A model generated the notes under the pieces. It saw only the letters and a list, made by a program, of their open reading frames with translations. It was not told the origin of the DNA and did not search any database. The position numbers and the translations under genes are program-made. Shown one piece after another: positions 45,740 through 58,957 of a DNA stretch of 64,000 nucleotides (positions are counted from its first letter, which is position 1; each line of letters starts with the position of its first letter). The stretch is from Neobacillus jeddahensis (GTDB taxonomy: Bacteria > Bacillota > Bacilli > Bacillales > Cytobacillaceae), in the NCBI RefSeq assembly GCF_000612625.1, contig NZ_CCAS010000005.1, positions 1-64,000 on the forward strand, written 5' to 3'.

Positions 45740-46000
45740 TTATAGAGAGTTAGCTTTTTTCATTAGACGTGATTTTTTACGAGCAGCAGCATTTTTGTGG
45801 ATAAGCCCTTTTGCAGCAGCCTTGTCTAATTTACTAGCAGCAGTAACTAATGCTTCTTTTGCAGCAGTAGCGTCACTTGTAGTAACAGCAGCTTCAACTT
45901 TTTTAACAGCCGTACGCATAGCGGATTTAGCAGTTGTATTTTGAGCATTTTTAGCTTCGTTTGTTTTCACACGCTTAATAGCAGATTTAATGTTAGGCAT
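45740..46000 (-). CDS. rpsT: 30S ribosomal protein S20
   Basis: An 86-residue, Lys/Ala-rich helical protein: [16 protein letters not shown] at the start and [19 protein letters not shown] near the end are S20 hallmarks. ATG at 46000 follows TAGGAGGTGA. It is read opposite to its neighbours, as in B. subtilis. A 200-base region up to gpr holds its promoter and leader. Confidence 0.96.
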   Translation of the reverse strand: MPNIKSAIKRVKTNEAKNAQNTTAKSAMRTAVKKVEAAVTTSDATAAKEALVTAASKLDKAAAKGLIHKNAAARKKSRLMKKANSL

Positions 46001-46208
46001 TACTTTCACCTCCTACAAAGAATCGAGACTATATGAACTCGACTTTACATTCATCAATAATAAATCAGAACAAGAATTATTTTAACAAACGAGAGCCTAT
46101 ATTGCAATACTCATTTAAAAAGGAACTCGATTTTACTTGCATGTTTTCGGTTGATTGAGGGGAAAATAGGAAATAGTTTCTAATGATAGGGTTAGGAGTG
46201 AAGCGAAA

Positions 46209-47327
46209 ATGAATGAATCAATCGATTTAAGTCAATTCTCTGTTCGAACTGATTTAGCCATTGAGGCAAGGGAAATGGTACTCGCTGGCAGGTCTGTTGG
46301 GCAAGAAAAAGACCTTTCGCAAATTGAAGGGGTTATTATTAAAGAGAAAGATGTTGACGATATAAAAATATCGTTAGTTGAGGTAACAAAACAAGGTGAG
46401 CAGCAGCTTGGTAAAAAAGCTGGCCGCTATTTAACTTTAGAAGTACAAGGGATCAGACAACAAAATACGGAAGTGCAACAAAAAGTAGAAGAAATCTTCG
46501 CAAGAGAGTTTGCCCATTTTTTAACAGGTTCAGGAATTAAAAAAACAGATTCATGTCTAGTAGTAGGACTAGGAAATTGGAATGTTACGCCAGATGCACT
46601 TGGGCCGATGGTATGTGAAAACCTGCTCGTAACCCGTCATTTATTTCAACTTCAGCCGGAAAATGTGGAGGAGGGCTATCGATCTGTTAGTGCCTTGTCA
46701 CCCGGAGTAATGGGTTTAACAGGGATTGAAACAAGTGATATTATTTTTGGAGTAGTCGAAAAAACGAAACCTGATTTTGTGATTGCCATTGATGCATTGG
46801 CATCACGATCGATTGAACGGGTCAATTCCACCATCCAAATTTCCGATACGGGAATCCATCCGGGTTCAGGTGTGGGGAACAAACGAAAAGAGTTGAGTAA
46901 AGAAACTTTAGGCATTCCTGTGATTGCCATTGGTGTTCCAACGGTAGTAGATGCGGTTTCCATCACAAGTGACACGATCGATTTCATTCTTAAGCATTTC
47001 GGAAAAGAATTGAGAGAAGGGAATCGGCCTTCGAGGGCGCTTGCACCAGCGGGGATGAGTTTTGGAGAAAAAAGGAAGTTAACAGAGGAAGACTTACCTG
47101 AAGAAAAACATCGAAAGACGTTTATGGGAATGATTGGTACATTAGAAGATGAAGAAAAACGAAAATTAATTTACGAGGTTTTATCGCCAATTGGACATAA
47201 TTTAATGGTGACGCCAAAAGAGGTCGATGTGTTCATCGAGGATATGGCCAACTTAATTGCCAATGGCTTGAACGCCTCACTCCACAGTGCTGTTGATCAA
47301 GAGAATGCTGGATATTATACAAAATAA
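46209..47327 (+). CDS. gpr: Germination protease GPR
   Basis: A 372-residue aspartic-type spore protease that degrades small acid-soluble proteins on germination. It is made in the forespore as a zymogen; the expected propeptide cut lies in [10 protein letters not shown] near residue 16, which mimics the cleavage motif in its substrates. [15 protein letters not shown] near 118 and [13 protein letters not shown] near 195 are conserved blocks. GTTAGGAGTG precedes the ATG. A forespore sigma promoter is expected but not clearly seen. Confidence 0.95.
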   Translation: MNESIDLSQFSVRTDLAIEAREMVLAGRSVGQEKDLSQIEGVIIKEKDVDDIKISLVEVTKQGEQQLGKKAGRYLTLEVQGIRQQNTEVQQKVEEIFAREFAHFLTGSGIKKTDSCLVVGLGNWNVTPDALGPMVCENLLVTRHLFQLQPENVEEGYRSVSALSPGVMGLTGIETSDIIFGVVEKTKPDFVIAIDALASRSIERVNSTIQISDTGIHPGSGVGNKRKELSKETLGIPVIAIGVPTVVDAVSITSDTIDFILKHFGKELREGNRPSRALAPAGMSFGEKRKLTEEDLPEEKHRKTFMGMIGTLEDEEKRKLIYEVLSPIGHNLMVTPKEVDVFIEDMANLIANGLNASLHSAVDQENAGYYTK

Positions 47328-47340
47328 CATAGATGTGTGT

Positions 47341-47375
47341 AGAGCCCGATCGCTAAATAGGGCTCTTTATTTTTG
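47341..47375 (+). terminator. Intrinsic terminator of gpr
   Basis: AGAGCCC pairs with GGGCTCT, followed by TTATTTTTG. Confidence 0.85.
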
Positions 47376-47463
47376 ACTAAGGTCGAATACCTCCAATTTT
47401 TTTGTTCTAGTAAATCTATTACTTTCATAAGATTTACTAGAATCAATGATGTGGGGTGAAACC

Positions 47464-48666
47464 ATGAAAAAAGCCAAACCAACCGGTACGTTTATGAGCT
47501 TTCAAGGAACAAGCTTACTTAAAATTATTGCTACTCTATCACTTTTTATCATTTTGGTCTTTTCAATAAGTGGATTACTAACCTCGTTAAAGCCTCAATA
47601 TAGACTAATGTCGTCGTCGGTTAATCAGGCGGCTATGAATGTAAATGGAGAATTACTCTATCAATTAATGGGCTGGGAGAATCATCATTTTTTAAAGGGA
47701 GAGAATTGGGCTACGGCCCCGAAATTGACGAGTCTAGTATTTAAACTTTCCAGCAATATTAATTTAGATGACCCTCGCAGTCTTCTTGGCAGGGAACTCC
47801 CTGGCTTCTTTCAATTCGATGGAAAAATACTTGTGGCAGGTGAAGGAACGAACTATACGAATATGCCGATTGAGTCATCGCCACCAATTGAAATTATGAA
47901 AGCAGAGCGTGAAGCAGCGTTGCAGAATTTAGAGGGTATTGAACCCCCAGTTGATGAGAAACCGCCTGCAACTCCTGATCAAACAACGGGCGATCATAAG
48001 GTTGTCTATGTTTATTTTACCCATAATCGGGAATCCTATTTACCGTATCTTAAAGGGGTAACAGACCCAGATAAGGCCTACCATTCGCAAATTAATGTCA
48101 CAAAGATTGGTGATCAATTAAAAACGAGCCTAGAAGATCGCGGTATTGGTACCTTTATAGATAAAACAGATATACAAGCAAATCTTTATAAAAAGGGTCT
48201 AGATTATGCACGATCATATCAAGAATCTGGCCCAGTTGTTCAAGAGGCAATGGCTTCAAACCATGACTTACAATATTTTATAGATATTCACAGAGATGCG
48301 GGACGGAAAGCCAATACAACCAAAATGATTAACGGAAAATCATATGCAAAATTGGGCTTTATTATTGGCGGGAAAAATCCGAATTACGAAAAAAATGCGA
48401 AGTTGGCCACAGAGCTCCATGAACTTTTAGAAAAAAAGTATCCAGGATTAAGCAGGGGAGTCATTGTGAAGGGAGCAAGTTCTGGCAATGCAGTTTACAA
48501 CCAAAATCTATCGGAAAATGCTATTCTAATCGAATTTGGCGGCGTCGATAATACATTTGAAGAATTAAATCTGTCTGCTGACGCACTTGCCGATGTATTT
48601 AGTGAATATTACTGGCAAGCAGAAAAAGTGAACGGGGATGCGGAACAATCAACGGATAAACAATAG
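47464..48666 (+). CDS. spoIIP: Stage II sporulation protein P, peptidoglycan amidase/endopeptidase
   Basis: A 400-residue membrane-anchored enzyme that, with SpoIID and SpoIIM, thins septal peptidoglycan during engulfment. One span at about residues 22-44, a mid linker with many Pro, and the catalytic domain: YFTHNRESYLP near 188, FIDIHRDAGR near 280 and ILIEFGGVDN near 358 give the zinc His/Glu set. ATG at 47464 follows GGGGTGA. Confidence 0.94.
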   Translation: MKKAKPTGTFMSFQGTSLLKIIATLSLFIILVFSISGLLTSLKPQYRLMSSSVNQAAMNVNGELLYQLMGWENHHFLKGENWATAPKLTSLVFKLSSNINLDDPRSLLGRELPGFFQFDGKILVAGEGTNYTNMPIESSPPIEIMKAEREAALQNLEGIEPPVDEKPPATPDQTTGDHKVVYVYFTHNRESYLPYLKGVTDPDKAYHSQINVTKIGDQLKTSLEDRGIGTFIDKTDIQANLYKKGLDYARSYQESGPVVQEAMASNHDLQYFIDIHRDAGRKANTTKMINGKSYAKLGFIIGGKNPNYEKNAKLATELHELLEKKYPGLSRGVIVKGASSGNAVYNQNLSENAILIEFGGVDNTFEELNLSADALADVFSEYYWQAEKVNGDAEQSTDKQ

Positions 48667-48681
48667 TAAAGGGTGCTCTTT

Positions 48682-49008
48682 ATGAAAATGTTTATGGTAA
48701 AAAGTATAGGCATTGCGTCATTAATGCTCATCTGCGTATTAACAGGCATGCAATTAGCAAATAACGGGATTGATAGAATGAAGGGTTACGATGATCCGAA
48801 CTTTCAAACTGCTGTCAGTTTTCATGAGAAGGATAATCAAATAAATACATCCATTCTCGGCAATGATCTCACTAGCCATGATCTTGAAGCGAAAAAGAAA
48901 AAGCTTGAGGAAATAAATGCTTTTAACTTCTTCTCCTCGATGGGGAAAAAGATGTCAGAAGGGCTTACAAATTCATCCGATAAACTAATCCGATTCATAA
49001 CGGATTAG
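48682..49008 (+). CDS. yqxA: DUF3679 protein YqxA
   Basis: A 108-residue protein with an N-terminal membrane span (about residues 4-23, VKSIGIASLMLICVLTGMQL) and a hydrophilic rest. It matches YqxA, conserved between spoIIP and lepA. GGGTGCTC precedes the ATG at 48682. It starts 15 bases after spoIIP and may share its transcript. Function unknown. Confidence 0.85.
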   Translation: MKMFMVKSIGIASLMLICVLTGMQLANNGIDRMKGYDDPNFQTAVSFHEKDNQINTSILGNDLTSHDLEAKKKKLEEINAFNFFSSMGKKMSEGLTNSSDKLIRFITD

Positions 49009-49011
49009 GAC

Positions 49012-49042
49012 AAAAGCGGTGCCATGGGTGCCGCTTTTGAAA
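49012..49042 (+). terminator. Intrinsic terminator of spoIIP-yqxA
   Basis: AAAAGCGG pairs with CCGCTTTT across an 11-base loop. Confidence 0.7.
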
Positions 49043-49143
49043 TGAGCGATAATAGGAAAATGGACTTTTGATTGAATCTTGAAACACCTGCTGATATAAT
49101 CAGAAATAGTGTAAATGTGCGAGTATAGTAGGAGTGAAAGACC

Positions 49144-50979
49144 ATGAACAGAGAAGAACGAATGAAACGACAATCAAAAATTAGAAATTTCTCGATAATT
49201 GCCCATATCGATCACGGGAAATCGACATTGGCTGACCGTATCTTGGAAAAAACCAATGCACTAACCTCTCGGGAAATGAAAGACCAGCTGTTAGATTCAA
49301 TGGACCTAGAAAGAGAACGCGGGATCACCATTAAGTTAAATGCTGTTCAGTTAACATACAATGCTAAAGATGGAGAAGAATATATTTTCCATTTAATTGA
49401 TACACCAGGACATGTCGATTTTACGTATGAGGTTTCAAGGAGCCTTGCAGCCTGTGAAGGGGCTGTTTTAGTTGTGGATGCAGCGCAAGGAATTGAAGCG
49501 CAGACACTAGCGAATGTTTACCTTGCCCTCGATAACGATCTTGAAATATTACCGGTCATTAATAAAATCGACTTACCTAGTGCCGATCCAGAGCGGGTCC
49601 GTGGTGAAATCGAGGAAGTTATCGGTTTGGATGCTTCTGATGCTGTATTAGCTTCAGCTAAAGCAGGTATCGGAATCGAAGAAATCCTTGAACAAGTTGT
49701 ACAAAAGGTCCCTGCACCGACAGGAGATCCAGACGCACCATTAAAGGCCTTGATTTTCGATTCCCTTTATGATGCCTATCGTGGCGTTGTTGCGTATATT
49801 CGTGTTGTCGAAGGAACTGTTAAGGTTGGCGACAAAGTAAGAATGATGGCGACTGGGAAAGAATTTGAAGTAAATGAGGTTGGTGTATTTACACCAAAAG
49901 CAACGATGCGTGATGAGTTAACCGTTGGAGATGTTGGCTTTTTATCTGCATCAATAAAAAATGTCGGCGACACTCGTGTCGGTGACACGATTACAAATGC
50001 AAAAAATGGGGCTACAGAACCACTTCCTGGTTACCGAAAACTTAACCCAATGGTATATTGTGGGCTATATCCAATTGATACAGCGAAATTTAATGATTTG
50101 CGTGAAGCGCTCGAAAAGCTGCAGTTAAATGATTCCTCCCTTCAATTTGAACCAGAAACATCACAAGCACTTGGATTCGGTTTCCGCTGTGGATTCTTAG
50201 GATTACTTCATATGGAAATCATTCAAGAACGGATTGAAAGAGAATTCAAAATCGACCTTATTACCACTGCACCAAGTGTTATCTATCACGTGCATATGAC
50301 AGATGATTCTGAAATAAAGGTGGACAATCCATCGGATTTACCAGATCCACAAAAAATCGACCGTGTGGAAGAACCCTATGTAAAAGCAACAATGATGGCG
50401 CCAAATGATTATGTGGGCACCATTATGGAGCTTTGCCAGCAAAAACGAGGAATTTTCGTTACGATGGAATATCTAGCTGAAAATAGGGTAAGTATCATCT
50501 ATGAAATGCCATTAGCAGAAATTGTTTATGATTTCTTTGATCAATTGAAATCTAGTACTAGGGGCTATGCATCCTTCGATTATGAGCTAATTGGTTATAA
50601 ACCATCTAGTCTGGTTAAAATGGATATATTGTTAAACGCTGAAAAAGTGGATGCGTTAAGCTTCATTGTTCATAAAGACTTTGCATATGATCGTGGGAAG
50701 ATCATTGTTGAAAAACTGAAGGAACTTATCCCAAGGCAGCAGTTTGAGGTTCCAATTCAAGCCGCTGTTGGGCAAAAAATTATTGCTCGTTCTACCATTA
50801 AAGCCATGCGAAAGAATGTATTGGCTAAATGTTATGGTGGAGACATCTCCCGTAAACGTAAATTGCTTGAGAAGCAAAAAGAAGGGAAAAAACGGATGAA
50901 GCAAGTGGGATCTGTTGAAGTACCACAAGAAGCGTTTATGGCTGTACTAAAAATGGACGAAACCAATACAAAAAAATAA
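49144..50979 (+). CDS. lepA: Elongation factor 4 (LepA)
   Basis: A 611-residue translational GTPase that back-translocates or rescues stalled ribosomes. G1 is [13 protein letters not shown] near residue 20, G3 DTPGHVDF near 85, G4 NKIDLP near 140; the C-terminal domain unique to LepA ends with [29 protein letters not shown] precedes the ATG. Confidence 0.97.
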   Translation: MNREERMKRQSKIRNFSIIAHIDHGKSTLADRILEKTNALTSREMKDQLLDSMDLERERGITIKLNAVQLTYNAKDGEEYIFHLIDTPGHVDFTYEVSRSLAACEGAVLVVDAAQGIEAQTLANVYLALDNDLEILPVINKIDLPSADPERVRGEIEEVIGLDASDAVLASAKAGIGIEEILEQVVQKVPAPTGDPDAPLKALIFDSLYDAYRGVVAYIRVVEGTVKVGDKVRMMATGKEFEVNEVGVFTPKATMRDELTVGDVGFLSASIKNVGDTRVGDTITNAKNGATEPLPGYRKLNPMVYCGLYPIDTAKFNDLREALEKLQLNDSSLQFEPETSQALGFGFRCGFLGLLHMEIIQERIEREFKIDLITTAPSVIYHVHMTDDSEIKVDNPSDLPDPQKIDRVEEPYVKATMMAPNDYVGTIMELCQQKRGIFVTMEYLAENRVSIIYEMPLAEIVYDFFDQLKSSTRGYASFDYELIGYKPSSLVKMDILLNAEKVDALSFIVHKDFAYDRGKIIVEKLKELIPRQQFEVPIQAAVGQKIIARSTIKAMRKNVLAKCYGGDISRKRKLLEKQKEGKKRMKQVGSVEVPQEAFMAVLKMDETNTKK

Positions 50980-50987
50980 AACAAGTG

Positions 50988-51034
50988 GAGGTTAGAGATT
51001 GCCTATGAACAGGTTCTCCTAGCCTCTTTTTGTT
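50988..51034 (+). terminator. Intrinsic terminator of lepA
   Basis: GAGGTTAG pairs with CTAGCCTC (one G-U), followed by TTTTTG. Confidence 0.7.
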
Positions 51035-51053
51035 CCAGAATAGAGGAAGAAAC

Positions 51054-52196
51054 ATGATCAATGCTGCATACCTTCATATCCCTTTTTGTGAGCATATTTG
51101 CCATTATTGTGATTTTAATAAAGTATTTCTAAAGGGCCAGCCAGTCGATGAATATTTGCTTGCACTTGACCAAGAGATGAAAATGACTTTAAAAGAGTTC
51201 CCTACTAAGGAACTTTCAACTATTTTTGTTGGAGGGGGCACACCAACTTCCTTGAATGAGAAGCAGCTTTTTCATTTTTGTGAAAGTATAAACAGAAATT
51301 TACCGAAAAGCGATCATATTGAATTTACCTTTGAAGCAAATCCAGGTGATTTAACGAAGGAAAAATTACAAATAGTAAAAGAGGCAGGGGTAAACCGAAT
51401 AAGCCTTGGAGTGCAGACCTTTAATGAGGATTTACTAAAAAAAATCGGCCGTGTCCATAAAGCTGAGGATGTGTATAAAACAATTGAAAATGCTAAAAAG
51501 GTAGGCTTTGAAAATATCAGCATCGATCTTATTTTCAGTTTGCCTACCCAAACCGTAAATGATTTTAAAGAATCGCTAACAGAGGCTTTTTCACTTGATA
51601 TACCTCACTTTTCTGCTTATTCCTTAATTATTGAACCGAAGACGGTCTTTTATAACTTATTAAAAAAAGGTAAGTTGCCGACCCCTGGTGAAGATCTGGA
51701 AGCCAGTATGTATGAAGTATTAATGGAAGAAATGGAAAAACACGGTTATAACCAATACGAAATTAGTAATTTTTCAAGGACTGGTTATGAAAGCAAACAT
51801 AATCTTACTTACTGGAATAATGAATATTACTATGGGTTTGGGGCTGGTGCCCATAGTTATGTGAATGGATGGAGACGATCCAATTCAGGACCATTAAAAA
51901 AATATATGGATCAAATCCATAGTGGTAATCTTCCAATATTTGAAAATCATCAAGTTACAAAAGCAGAACAAATGGAAGAAGAAATGTTTCTTGGATTACG
52001 GAAAACAAACGGGGTATCGATCGTTCACTTTATGGAGAAATTTGCTTTAGATCCACTAAAACTATTTGAAAAAGAGCTGAAAGATTTAATCTCAAAACAA
52101 TGGATAGAAGTGAAAAAGGACCACATATATTTAACAAAACAGGGTCGTTTTTTAGGTAATGAAGTTTTTCAGTCTTTTTTAGGAGTATGTAATTGA
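51054..52196 (+). CDS. hemW: Radical SAM heme chaperone HemW
   Basis: A 380-residue radical SAM protein. CEHICHYC near residue 13 is the CxxxCxxC cluster site with the aromatic residue of HemW, FVGGGTPTSL near 62 and SLGVQTFNEDLL near 117 follow. HemW passes heme to respiratory enzymes; it is a relative of, but not the same as, the coproporphyrinogen dehydrogenase HemN. ATG at 51054 follows GAGGAAG. Confidence 0.92.
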   Translation: MINAAYLHIPFCEHICHYCDFNKVFLKGQPVDEYLLALDQEMKMTLKEFPTKELSTIFVGGGTPTSLNEKQLFHFCESINRNLPKSDHIEFTFEANPGDLTKEKLQIVKEAGVNRISLGVQTFNEDLLKKIGRVHKAEDVYKTIENAKKVGFENISIDLIFSLPTQTVNDFKESLTEAFSLDIPHFSAYSLIIEPKTVFYNLLKKGKLPTPGEDLEASMYEVLMEEMEKHGYNQYEISNFSRTGYESKHNLTYWNNEYYYGFGAGAHSYVNGWRRSNSGPLKKYMDQIHSGNLPIFENHQVTKAEQMEEEMFLGLRKTNGVSIVHFMEKFALDPLKLFEKELKDLISKQWIEVKKDHIYLTKQGRFLGNEVFQSFLGVCN

Positions 52197-52220
52197 CACC
52201 ATCCCCCCTTTTTTGATAAT
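52193..52220 (+). promoter_or_regulatory. Sigma-A promoter of the hrcA-dnaK operon
   Basis: A consensus TTGACA at 52193 overlapping the hemW stop, and GATAAT at 52215 with a 16-base spacer, just before the CIRCE operator. Confidence 0.8.
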
Positions 52221-52232
52221 TTATTAATATAA

Positions 52233-52259
52233 TTAGCACTCGGTAACCATGAGTGCTAA
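52233..52259 (+). promoter_or_regulatory. CIRCE operator (HrcA binding site)
   Basis: Perfect inverted repeat TTAGCACTC and GAGTGCTAA with a nine-base spacer, the CIRCE consensus. HrcA binds it and represses the operon until heat stress. Confidence 0.97.
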
Positions 52260-52271
52260 CAGAGGTGATGA

Positions 52272-53306
52272 ATGTTGTTAACAGATCGTCAATTATTAAT
52301 TCTTCAAGTTATTGTTGATGACTTTATTCGATCTGCCCAACCAGTCGGCTCAAGAAGCTTGTCGAAAAAAGAAGAGATTTCTTTGAGTTCAGCTACTATT
52401 CGCAATGAAATGGCAGACCTTGAAGAATTGGGGTATATTGAAAAGACACATACCTCTTCAGGGCGTGTCCCTTCAGAAAAAGGGTATCGGTATTATGTTG
52501 ACCATTTACTGTCGCCTCAAGATCTCAATCAACAAGATATAGCCATTATACAGTCGATTTTTGCCGAAAGAATTTTTGAGTTTGAAAAAATAATCCAAAG
52601 ATCTGCAAAAATATTGTCTGAACTAACTAATTATACATCAATCGTACTAGGTCCAGATGTAAGTATTAATAAGTTGAAAAAAATTCAAATCATCCCTTTA
52701 AATGAGGAAACAGCGGTGGCTATTTTTGTAACCGATACGGGGCATGTTGAAAATCGAACATTTTCCCTACCCGCCACCGTTGATGCCAGTGATATCGAAA
52801 AAACGGTAAATATTCTAAATGATCGATTATCTGGTGTTCCATTGGAAAATTTGAATGATAAGATATATAAGGAAGTAGCTATGCTTCTACGACAGCATAT
52901 TCATAATTATGATTTTATGCTGCATACGATTTTAGATTCTTTTAAAATGCCTTTAACAGAAAAGCTATTCTTTGGTGGGAAAACAAATATGTTAAGCCAG
53001 CCAGAGTTTCACGATGTAGCTAAAGTTCGAAGTCTTTTAACGATGATTGACCAAGAAGAATGGTTCTATAATTTAATCAGAACAGGTTCAGCAGGAATCC
53101 ACGTTAAAATTGGCACAGAAAATAATAATAGTGCAATGGATAACTGTAGTTTAATTACTGCTTCCTATTCAGTGGGATCTGAAAAATTAGGAACGATTGC
53201 TATCTTAGGGCCAACTCGAATGGAATATTCTCGAGTCATTAGTTTACTGCAATTTTTAAGTAGAGATTTGACGACGGTATTAACCAAGCTGTATCAAAAT
53301 AATTAG
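52272..53306 (+). CDS. hrcA: Heat-inducible transcription repressor HrcA
   Basis: A 344-residue repressor of class I heat-shock genes. The winged helix is at the start ([19 protein letters not shown] near residue 18, then [15 protein letters not shown] near 62), followed by a GAF-like domain. It binds the CIRCE 12 bases upstream, so it controls itself. GAGGTGATG precedes the ATG. First gene of hrcA-grpE-dnaK. Confidence 0.96.
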   Translation: MLLTDRQLLILQVIVDDFIRSAQPVGSRSLSKKEEISLSSATIRNEMADLEELGYIEKTHTSSGRVPSEKGYRYYVDHLLSPQDLNQQDIAIIQSIFAERIFEFEKIIQRSAKILSELTNYTSIVLGPDVSINKLKKIQIIPLNEETAVAIFVTDTGHVENRTFSLPATVDASDIEKTVNILNDRLSGVPLENLNDKIYKEVAMLLRQHIHNYDFMLHTILDSFKMPLTEKLFFGGKTNMLSQPEFHDVAKVRSLLTMIDQEEWFYNLIRTGSAGIHVKIGTENNNSAMDNCSLITASYSVGSEKLGTIAILGPTRMEYSRVISLLQFLSRDLTTVLTKLYQNN

Positions 53307-53413
53307 GTCTGGTAATATTTAGGAAGGGTGAAAGGCAATTAAGTTCACCCCCCTTCCCATATCGATGTATTTTCCGATAATTTGTTACAAATCCTTTAAG
53401 GGAGGTGAGTAAG

Positions 53414-54013
53414 TTGACGAATGAGAAAAACAATACAATCAATGAAGAAGTAATAATTGAAAATAAGGATCAAGTTGAACTTACAGAGGAAGCAGTGATA
53501 GAGCCTGTTTTTGATGAAGGGGAATCTACGCACCAAGATGATGCTGATCCTACAAATGAGCAGCGGCTAGAATTGCAACTTTTAAAGGATAAGCTAGAAG
53601 AAGCCGATAATCGTTATCTACGACTTCAAGCAGATTTTGATAATTTCCGCCGACGCACTAGATTAGATCTAGAAGCGAGTGAAAAATATAGAGCCCAAAA
53701 ATTAATTACAGATTTACTACCTGCATTGGATAATTTTGAAAGAGCTATGAAGGTGGAAGTAGACAACGAACAAACCAAATCATTGCTGCAAGGAATGGAT
53801 ATGGTTTATCGAGGATTGGTAGATGCCTTGACGAAAGAAGGGGTAGAACTAATCGAAGCAGTTGGAAAAGAGTTTGATCCACATCTCCATCAAGCTGTCA
53901 TGCAGGGTGAGGATGCTAATTATGGCTCAAACATTGTTACAGATGAATTTCAAAAGGGTTATTTATTAAAGGATCGAGTGATCCGTCCAGCAATGGTAAA
54001 AGTAAATCAATAA
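53414..54013 (+). CDS. grpE: Nucleotide exchange factor GrpE
   Basis: A 199-residue DnaK co-chaperone. A Glu-rich N-terminus (residues 1-45) leads to a long coiled coil and the core [20 protein letters not shown] near 80, then [13 protein letters not shown] near 160. TTG at 53414 is preferred because GGAGGTG ends seven bases before; a GTG at 53405 lies inside that site. It releases ADP from DnaK. Confidence 0.95.
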   Translation: MTNEKNNTINEEVIIENKDQVELTEEAVIEPVFDEGESTHQDDADPTNEQRLELQLLKDKLEEADNRYLRLQADFDNFRRRTRLDLEASEKYRAQKLITDLLPALDNFERAMKVEVDNEQTKSLLQGMDMVYRGLVDALTKEGVELIEAVGKEFDPHLHQAVMQGEDANYGSNIVTDEFQKGYLLKDRVIRPAMVKVNQ

Positions 54014-54033
54014 AGTTACATATATTTTTCTAG

Positions 54034-55872
<1,839 letters not shown>

Positions 55873-55902
55873 GTTAGACGATTTTCGATGTAAAAGTCAA
55901 CG

Positions 55903-55942
55903 AAAAGTCAAAGTCAGAACAACCGGCTTTGGCTTTTTTATT
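55903..55942 (+). terminator. Intrinsic terminator of dnaK
   Basis: AAAAGTCAAAGTC pairs with GGCTTTGGCTTTT (two G-U pairs), followed by TT. Reads through to dnaJ would be reduced. Confidence 0.7.
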
Positions 55943-56003
55943 GCATTACTTTATTAAAGGGTGTTACAATAATTTTTATGTGACAGATTCGGGAGTGGTA
56001 ATC

Positions 56004-57134
56004 ATGAGTAAACGAGATTACTATGAAGTGCTGGGAGTTAGTAAGAGCGCTTCAAAGGATGAAATAAAAAAGGCCTATCGTAAACTTTCTAAACAATATC
56101 ATCCAGATATTAATAAAGAACCAGATGCTGCTGATAAGTTTAAGGAAATTGCTGAAGCCTATGAAGTGTTAAGCGATGAGCAAAAAAAGGCCCATTATGA
56201 CCAATTTGGCCATACTGATCCGAACCAAGGTTTTGGTGGCAGCGGCGATTTTGGTGGCGGTTTTGGTGGGTTTGAAGATATCTTTAATACGTTCTTTGGC
56301 GGTGGTGGTGGATCAAGAAGACGTGATCCTAACGCGCCAAGACAAGGTGCCGACCTTCAATATACAATGACAGTATCTTTTGAAGAAGCGGCATTTGGAA
56401 AAGAAACGGATATTGAGATTCCACGTGAAGAAACGTGTACGACTTGTAGTGGGTCTGGTGCAAAACCAGGTACTAAGCCTGAGACGTGTCAGCATTGCCA
56501 TGGAACAGGGCAGTTGAATGTGGAGCAGAATACCCCATTTGGAAGAATTGTGAACCGTCGTACATGTCATCACTGTAACGGGACAGGAAAAGAAATTAAA
56601 CATAAATGTTCAACGTGCGGTGGAAAAGGGAAAGTGCAAAAACGTAAAAAGATTCATGTCAAGATTCCAGCTGGGATTGATGATGGTCAACAACTTCGCA
56701 TTGCTGGTCAAGGTGAAGCTGGCTTTAATGGCGGTCCAGCAGGAGATCTATATGTAGTATTTCAAGTCCGTCCACATGAGTTTTTTGAAAGAGATGGCGA
56801 TGATATTTATTGTGAAATGCCCATTACGTTTGTGCAAGCCTCATTGGGCGATGAAATTGAAGTTCCAGCTCTTAATGGAAAAGTAAAACTTAAAATTCCA
56901 GCTGGTACACAAACCGGGAAAAAATTCCGCTTAAAAGGAAAAGGGATCCCGAATGTTCGTGGCTATGGTGTGGGGGATCAGTATATTATTGTCCGAATTA
57001 TCACACCAACGAAGCTAACGGATAAACAAAAGCAGCTTCTTCGGGAGTTTGCAGACCTAACTGGGAGTTCACCAATTGGGGAGCATGAAGAAAGTTTTTT
57101 CTCAAAAGTAAAACGAGCATTTAAAAGCGAGTAA
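56004..57134 (+). CDS. dnaJ: Chaperone DnaJ
   Basis: A 376-residue Hsp40. J domain with YHPDIN near residue 35 (HPD), a Gly/Phe-rich region (75-110), and four zinc-binding repeats [24 protein letters not shown] and CSTCGGKG between about 148 and 210, then the C-terminal substrate domain. ATG at 56004 follows GGGAGTGG; the upstream open frame crosses the dnaK terminator and is not coding. Confidence 0.97.
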   Translation: MSKRDYYEVLGVSKSASKDEIKKAYRKLSKQYHPDINKEPDAADKFKEIAEAYEVLSDEQKKAHYDQFGHTDPNQGFGGSGDFGGGFGGFEDIFNTFFGGGGGSRRRDPNAPRQGADLQYTMTVSFEEAAFGKETDIEIPREETCTTCSGSGAKPGTKPETCQHCHGTGQLNVEQNTPFGRIVNRRTCHHCNGTGKEIKHKCSTCGGKGKVQKRKKIHVKIPAGIDDGQQLRIAGQGEAGFNGGPAGDLYVVFQVRPHEFFERDGDDIYCEMPITFVQASLGDEIEVPALNGKVKLKIPAGTQTGKKFRLKGKGIPNVRGYGVGDQYIIVRIITPTKLTDKQKQLLREFADLTGSSPIGEHEESFFSKVKRAFKSE

Positions 57135-57150
57135 GGATGGAGTTGGTAGA

Positions 57151-58092
57151 ATGAAGTGGTCAGAAATTAGTATCCACACAACAAACGAGGCGATCGAACC
57201 TATTTCGCATATTTTACATGAGGCTGGTGCGAGCGGTGTAGTCATTGAAGATCCATTTGAATTGACGAAAGAAAGGGAAGATCAATTCGGAGAAATCTAC
57301 CAACTCAATCCAGATGATTACCCAGAAGAAGGCGTCATTGTAAAAGCCTATTTACCTGTGAACAGTTTCCTAGGAGAAACGGTGGAAGCTATCAAGGAAT
57401 CGATTAATAATCTAATCATTTACGATATTGATTTAGGCTTAAATCATGTCACGATTAGTGAAGTGAATGAAGAAGAATGGGCAACAGCTTGGAAGAAATA
57501 CTATAATCCTGTTAAAATTTCTGAAAAATTTACGATTGTTCCAACATGGGAAATATATGAACCGGTAAGTAGTGATGAATTAATTATTGAATTAGATCCT
57601 GGTATGGCGTTTGGCACAGGGACACATCCTACGACTGTTATGTGTATCCAAGCTTTGGAAAGAACCGTTCTTTCAGGTGATCGAGTCATAGATGTGGGGA
57701 CTGGATCAGGAGTATTAAGTATTGCCGCCGCCATGCTGGGGGCGGAAGATGTAAGAGCCTACGATCTTGATGAAGTGGCGGTAACATCTGCTAAGTTGAA
57801 TATCAAGTTGAATAAGGTAAGTAATAAGATATCCATTTCACAAAACAATCTCTTAGATGGTGTGGAGGAAAACTCCGCAGATGTCATTGTCGCAAATATT
57901 TTAGCGGAAGTAATCCTTAGGTTTACAGATGATGTAGCCCGTGTAGTGAAACCAGGTGGAACCTTTATTGCATCTGGAATCATTCAGCAGAAAAAAGACC
58001 AGGTTAAAGAAGCTTTATTGGCAGCAGGGTTTGATATTACTGAGACCATTCTTATGGAAGATTGGGTTGCGATTATTGCGAAAAGGAAATAG
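57151..58092 (+). CDS. prmA: Ribosomal protein L11 methyltransferase
   Basis: A 313-residue class I methyltransferase that trimethylates L11. The N-terminal substrate domain has [15 protein letters not shown] near residue 28; [14 protein letters not shown] near 150 and [15 protein letters not shown] near 178 form the SAM site, and [10 protein letters not shown] near 248 is the catalytic loop. It follows dnaJ by 16 bases and is commonly in the same operon. Confidence 0.94.
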   Translation: MKWSEISIHTTNEAIEPISHILHEAGASGVVIEDPFELTKEREDQFGEIYQLNPDDYPEEGVIVKAYLPVNSFLGETVEAIKESINNLIIYDIDLGLNHVTISEVNEEEWATAWKKYYNPVKISEKFTIVPTWEIYEPVSSDELIIELDPGMAFGTGTHPTTVMCIQALERTVLSGDRVIDVGTGSGVLSIAAAMLGAEDVRAYDLDEVAVTSAKLNIKLNKVSNKISISQNNLLDGVEENSADVIVANILAEVILRFTDDVARVVKPGGTFIASGIIQQKKDQVKEALLAAGFDITETILMEDWVAIIAKRK

Positions 58093-58100
58093 TGAATGAC

Positions 58101-58134
58101 AAAAGGGGTGAAAGAAACCCCTTTTTATTTTTCT
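58101..58134 (+). terminator. Intrinsic terminator of prmA
   Basis: AAAAGGGGT pairs with ACCCCTTTT, followed by TATTTTT. Confidence 0.85.
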
Positions 58135-58200
58135 AACTTTTCATCTAAACCTATCTTTAGTAAAATAAAGAGTAAAATGTTTTAGAGAGGGTGCAAAAGT

Positions 58201-58950
58201 GTGCAACGGTACTTTGTTAAACAAGAAGCAATCGATGATCATTTTTTTATCGATGAAGAAGACCGCCATCATATTGTGAAGGTTATGCGGATGCAAAAAG
58301 GTGATCAAATTATTTGCGTGGATCCGAAAGGAAAACAAGCGGTTTGCAGGCTTGCAGAAATTACCGATTCAAGTGTCGTTGCAGACGTTGTACAATGGGA
58401 TGATGGGATTTCAGAGCTTCCCATCTCGATTACGATTGCAAGTGGTCTGCCGAAGGGGGACAAGCTGGAGTGGATTATCCAAAAGGGGACAGAACTTGGT
58501 GCACATCAATTTATCCCGTTTGCAGCTGCTCGATCAATCGTAAAGTGGGATGAGAAAAAAAGTACGAAGAAAATAGAAAGATGGCAGAAAATCGCAAAAG
58601 AAGCTGCCGAACAGTCGCATCGTTCTTTTATGCCTGAAATCATTAGCCCGATGAGCTTTAAAGAAATGCTGGAAAAAAGTAATGAATATCATTATAAATT
58701 AGCTGCCTATGAGGAGGAAAGTAGAAATGGTGAAACATCTGTTTTATCCTCTACCCTCCAAAAAATGAATAAAGGTGAATCACTACTTTTGGTTTTTGGA
58801 CCAGAAGGCGGTCTTGCCGAAGAAGAGGTAAAGCAATTAAAGGATCATGGGTTTAGATTATGCGGATTAGGTCCACGAATATTAAGAACGGAAACGGCTC
58901 CCTTGTATTCACTTGCAGCCATTTCCTATCATTTTGAATTATTGAGGTGA
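58201..58950 (+). CDS. rsmE: 16S rRNA (uracil-1498-N3)-methyltransferase
   Basis: A 249-residue SPOUT enzyme that methylates U1498. An N-terminal PUA-like domain precedes the trefoil-knot region: FGPEGGLAEEEV near residue 200 and LGPRILRTETAPLYSLAAIS near 222. GTG at 58201 follows GAGAGGGTG. It ends seven bases before mtaB, so the two are one unit. Confidence 0.95.
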   Translation: MQRYFVKQEAIDDHFFIDEEDRHHIVKVMRMQKGDQIICVDPKGKQAVCRLAEITDSSVVADVVQWDDGISELPISITIASGLPKGDKLEWIIQKGTELGAHQFIPFAAARSIVKWDEKKSTKKIERWQKIAKEAAEQSHRSFMPEIISPMSFKEMLEKSNEYHYKLAAYEEESRNGETSVLSSTLQKMNKGESLLLVFGPEGGLAEEEVKQLKDHGFRLCGLGPRILRTETAPLYSLAAISYHFELLR

Positions 58951-58957
58951 GATTCCA

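Noticed and set aside
55929-56003. N-terminal extension of dnaJ
   Set aside because: It starts within the dnaK terminator; the J domain begins at the ATG at 56004.
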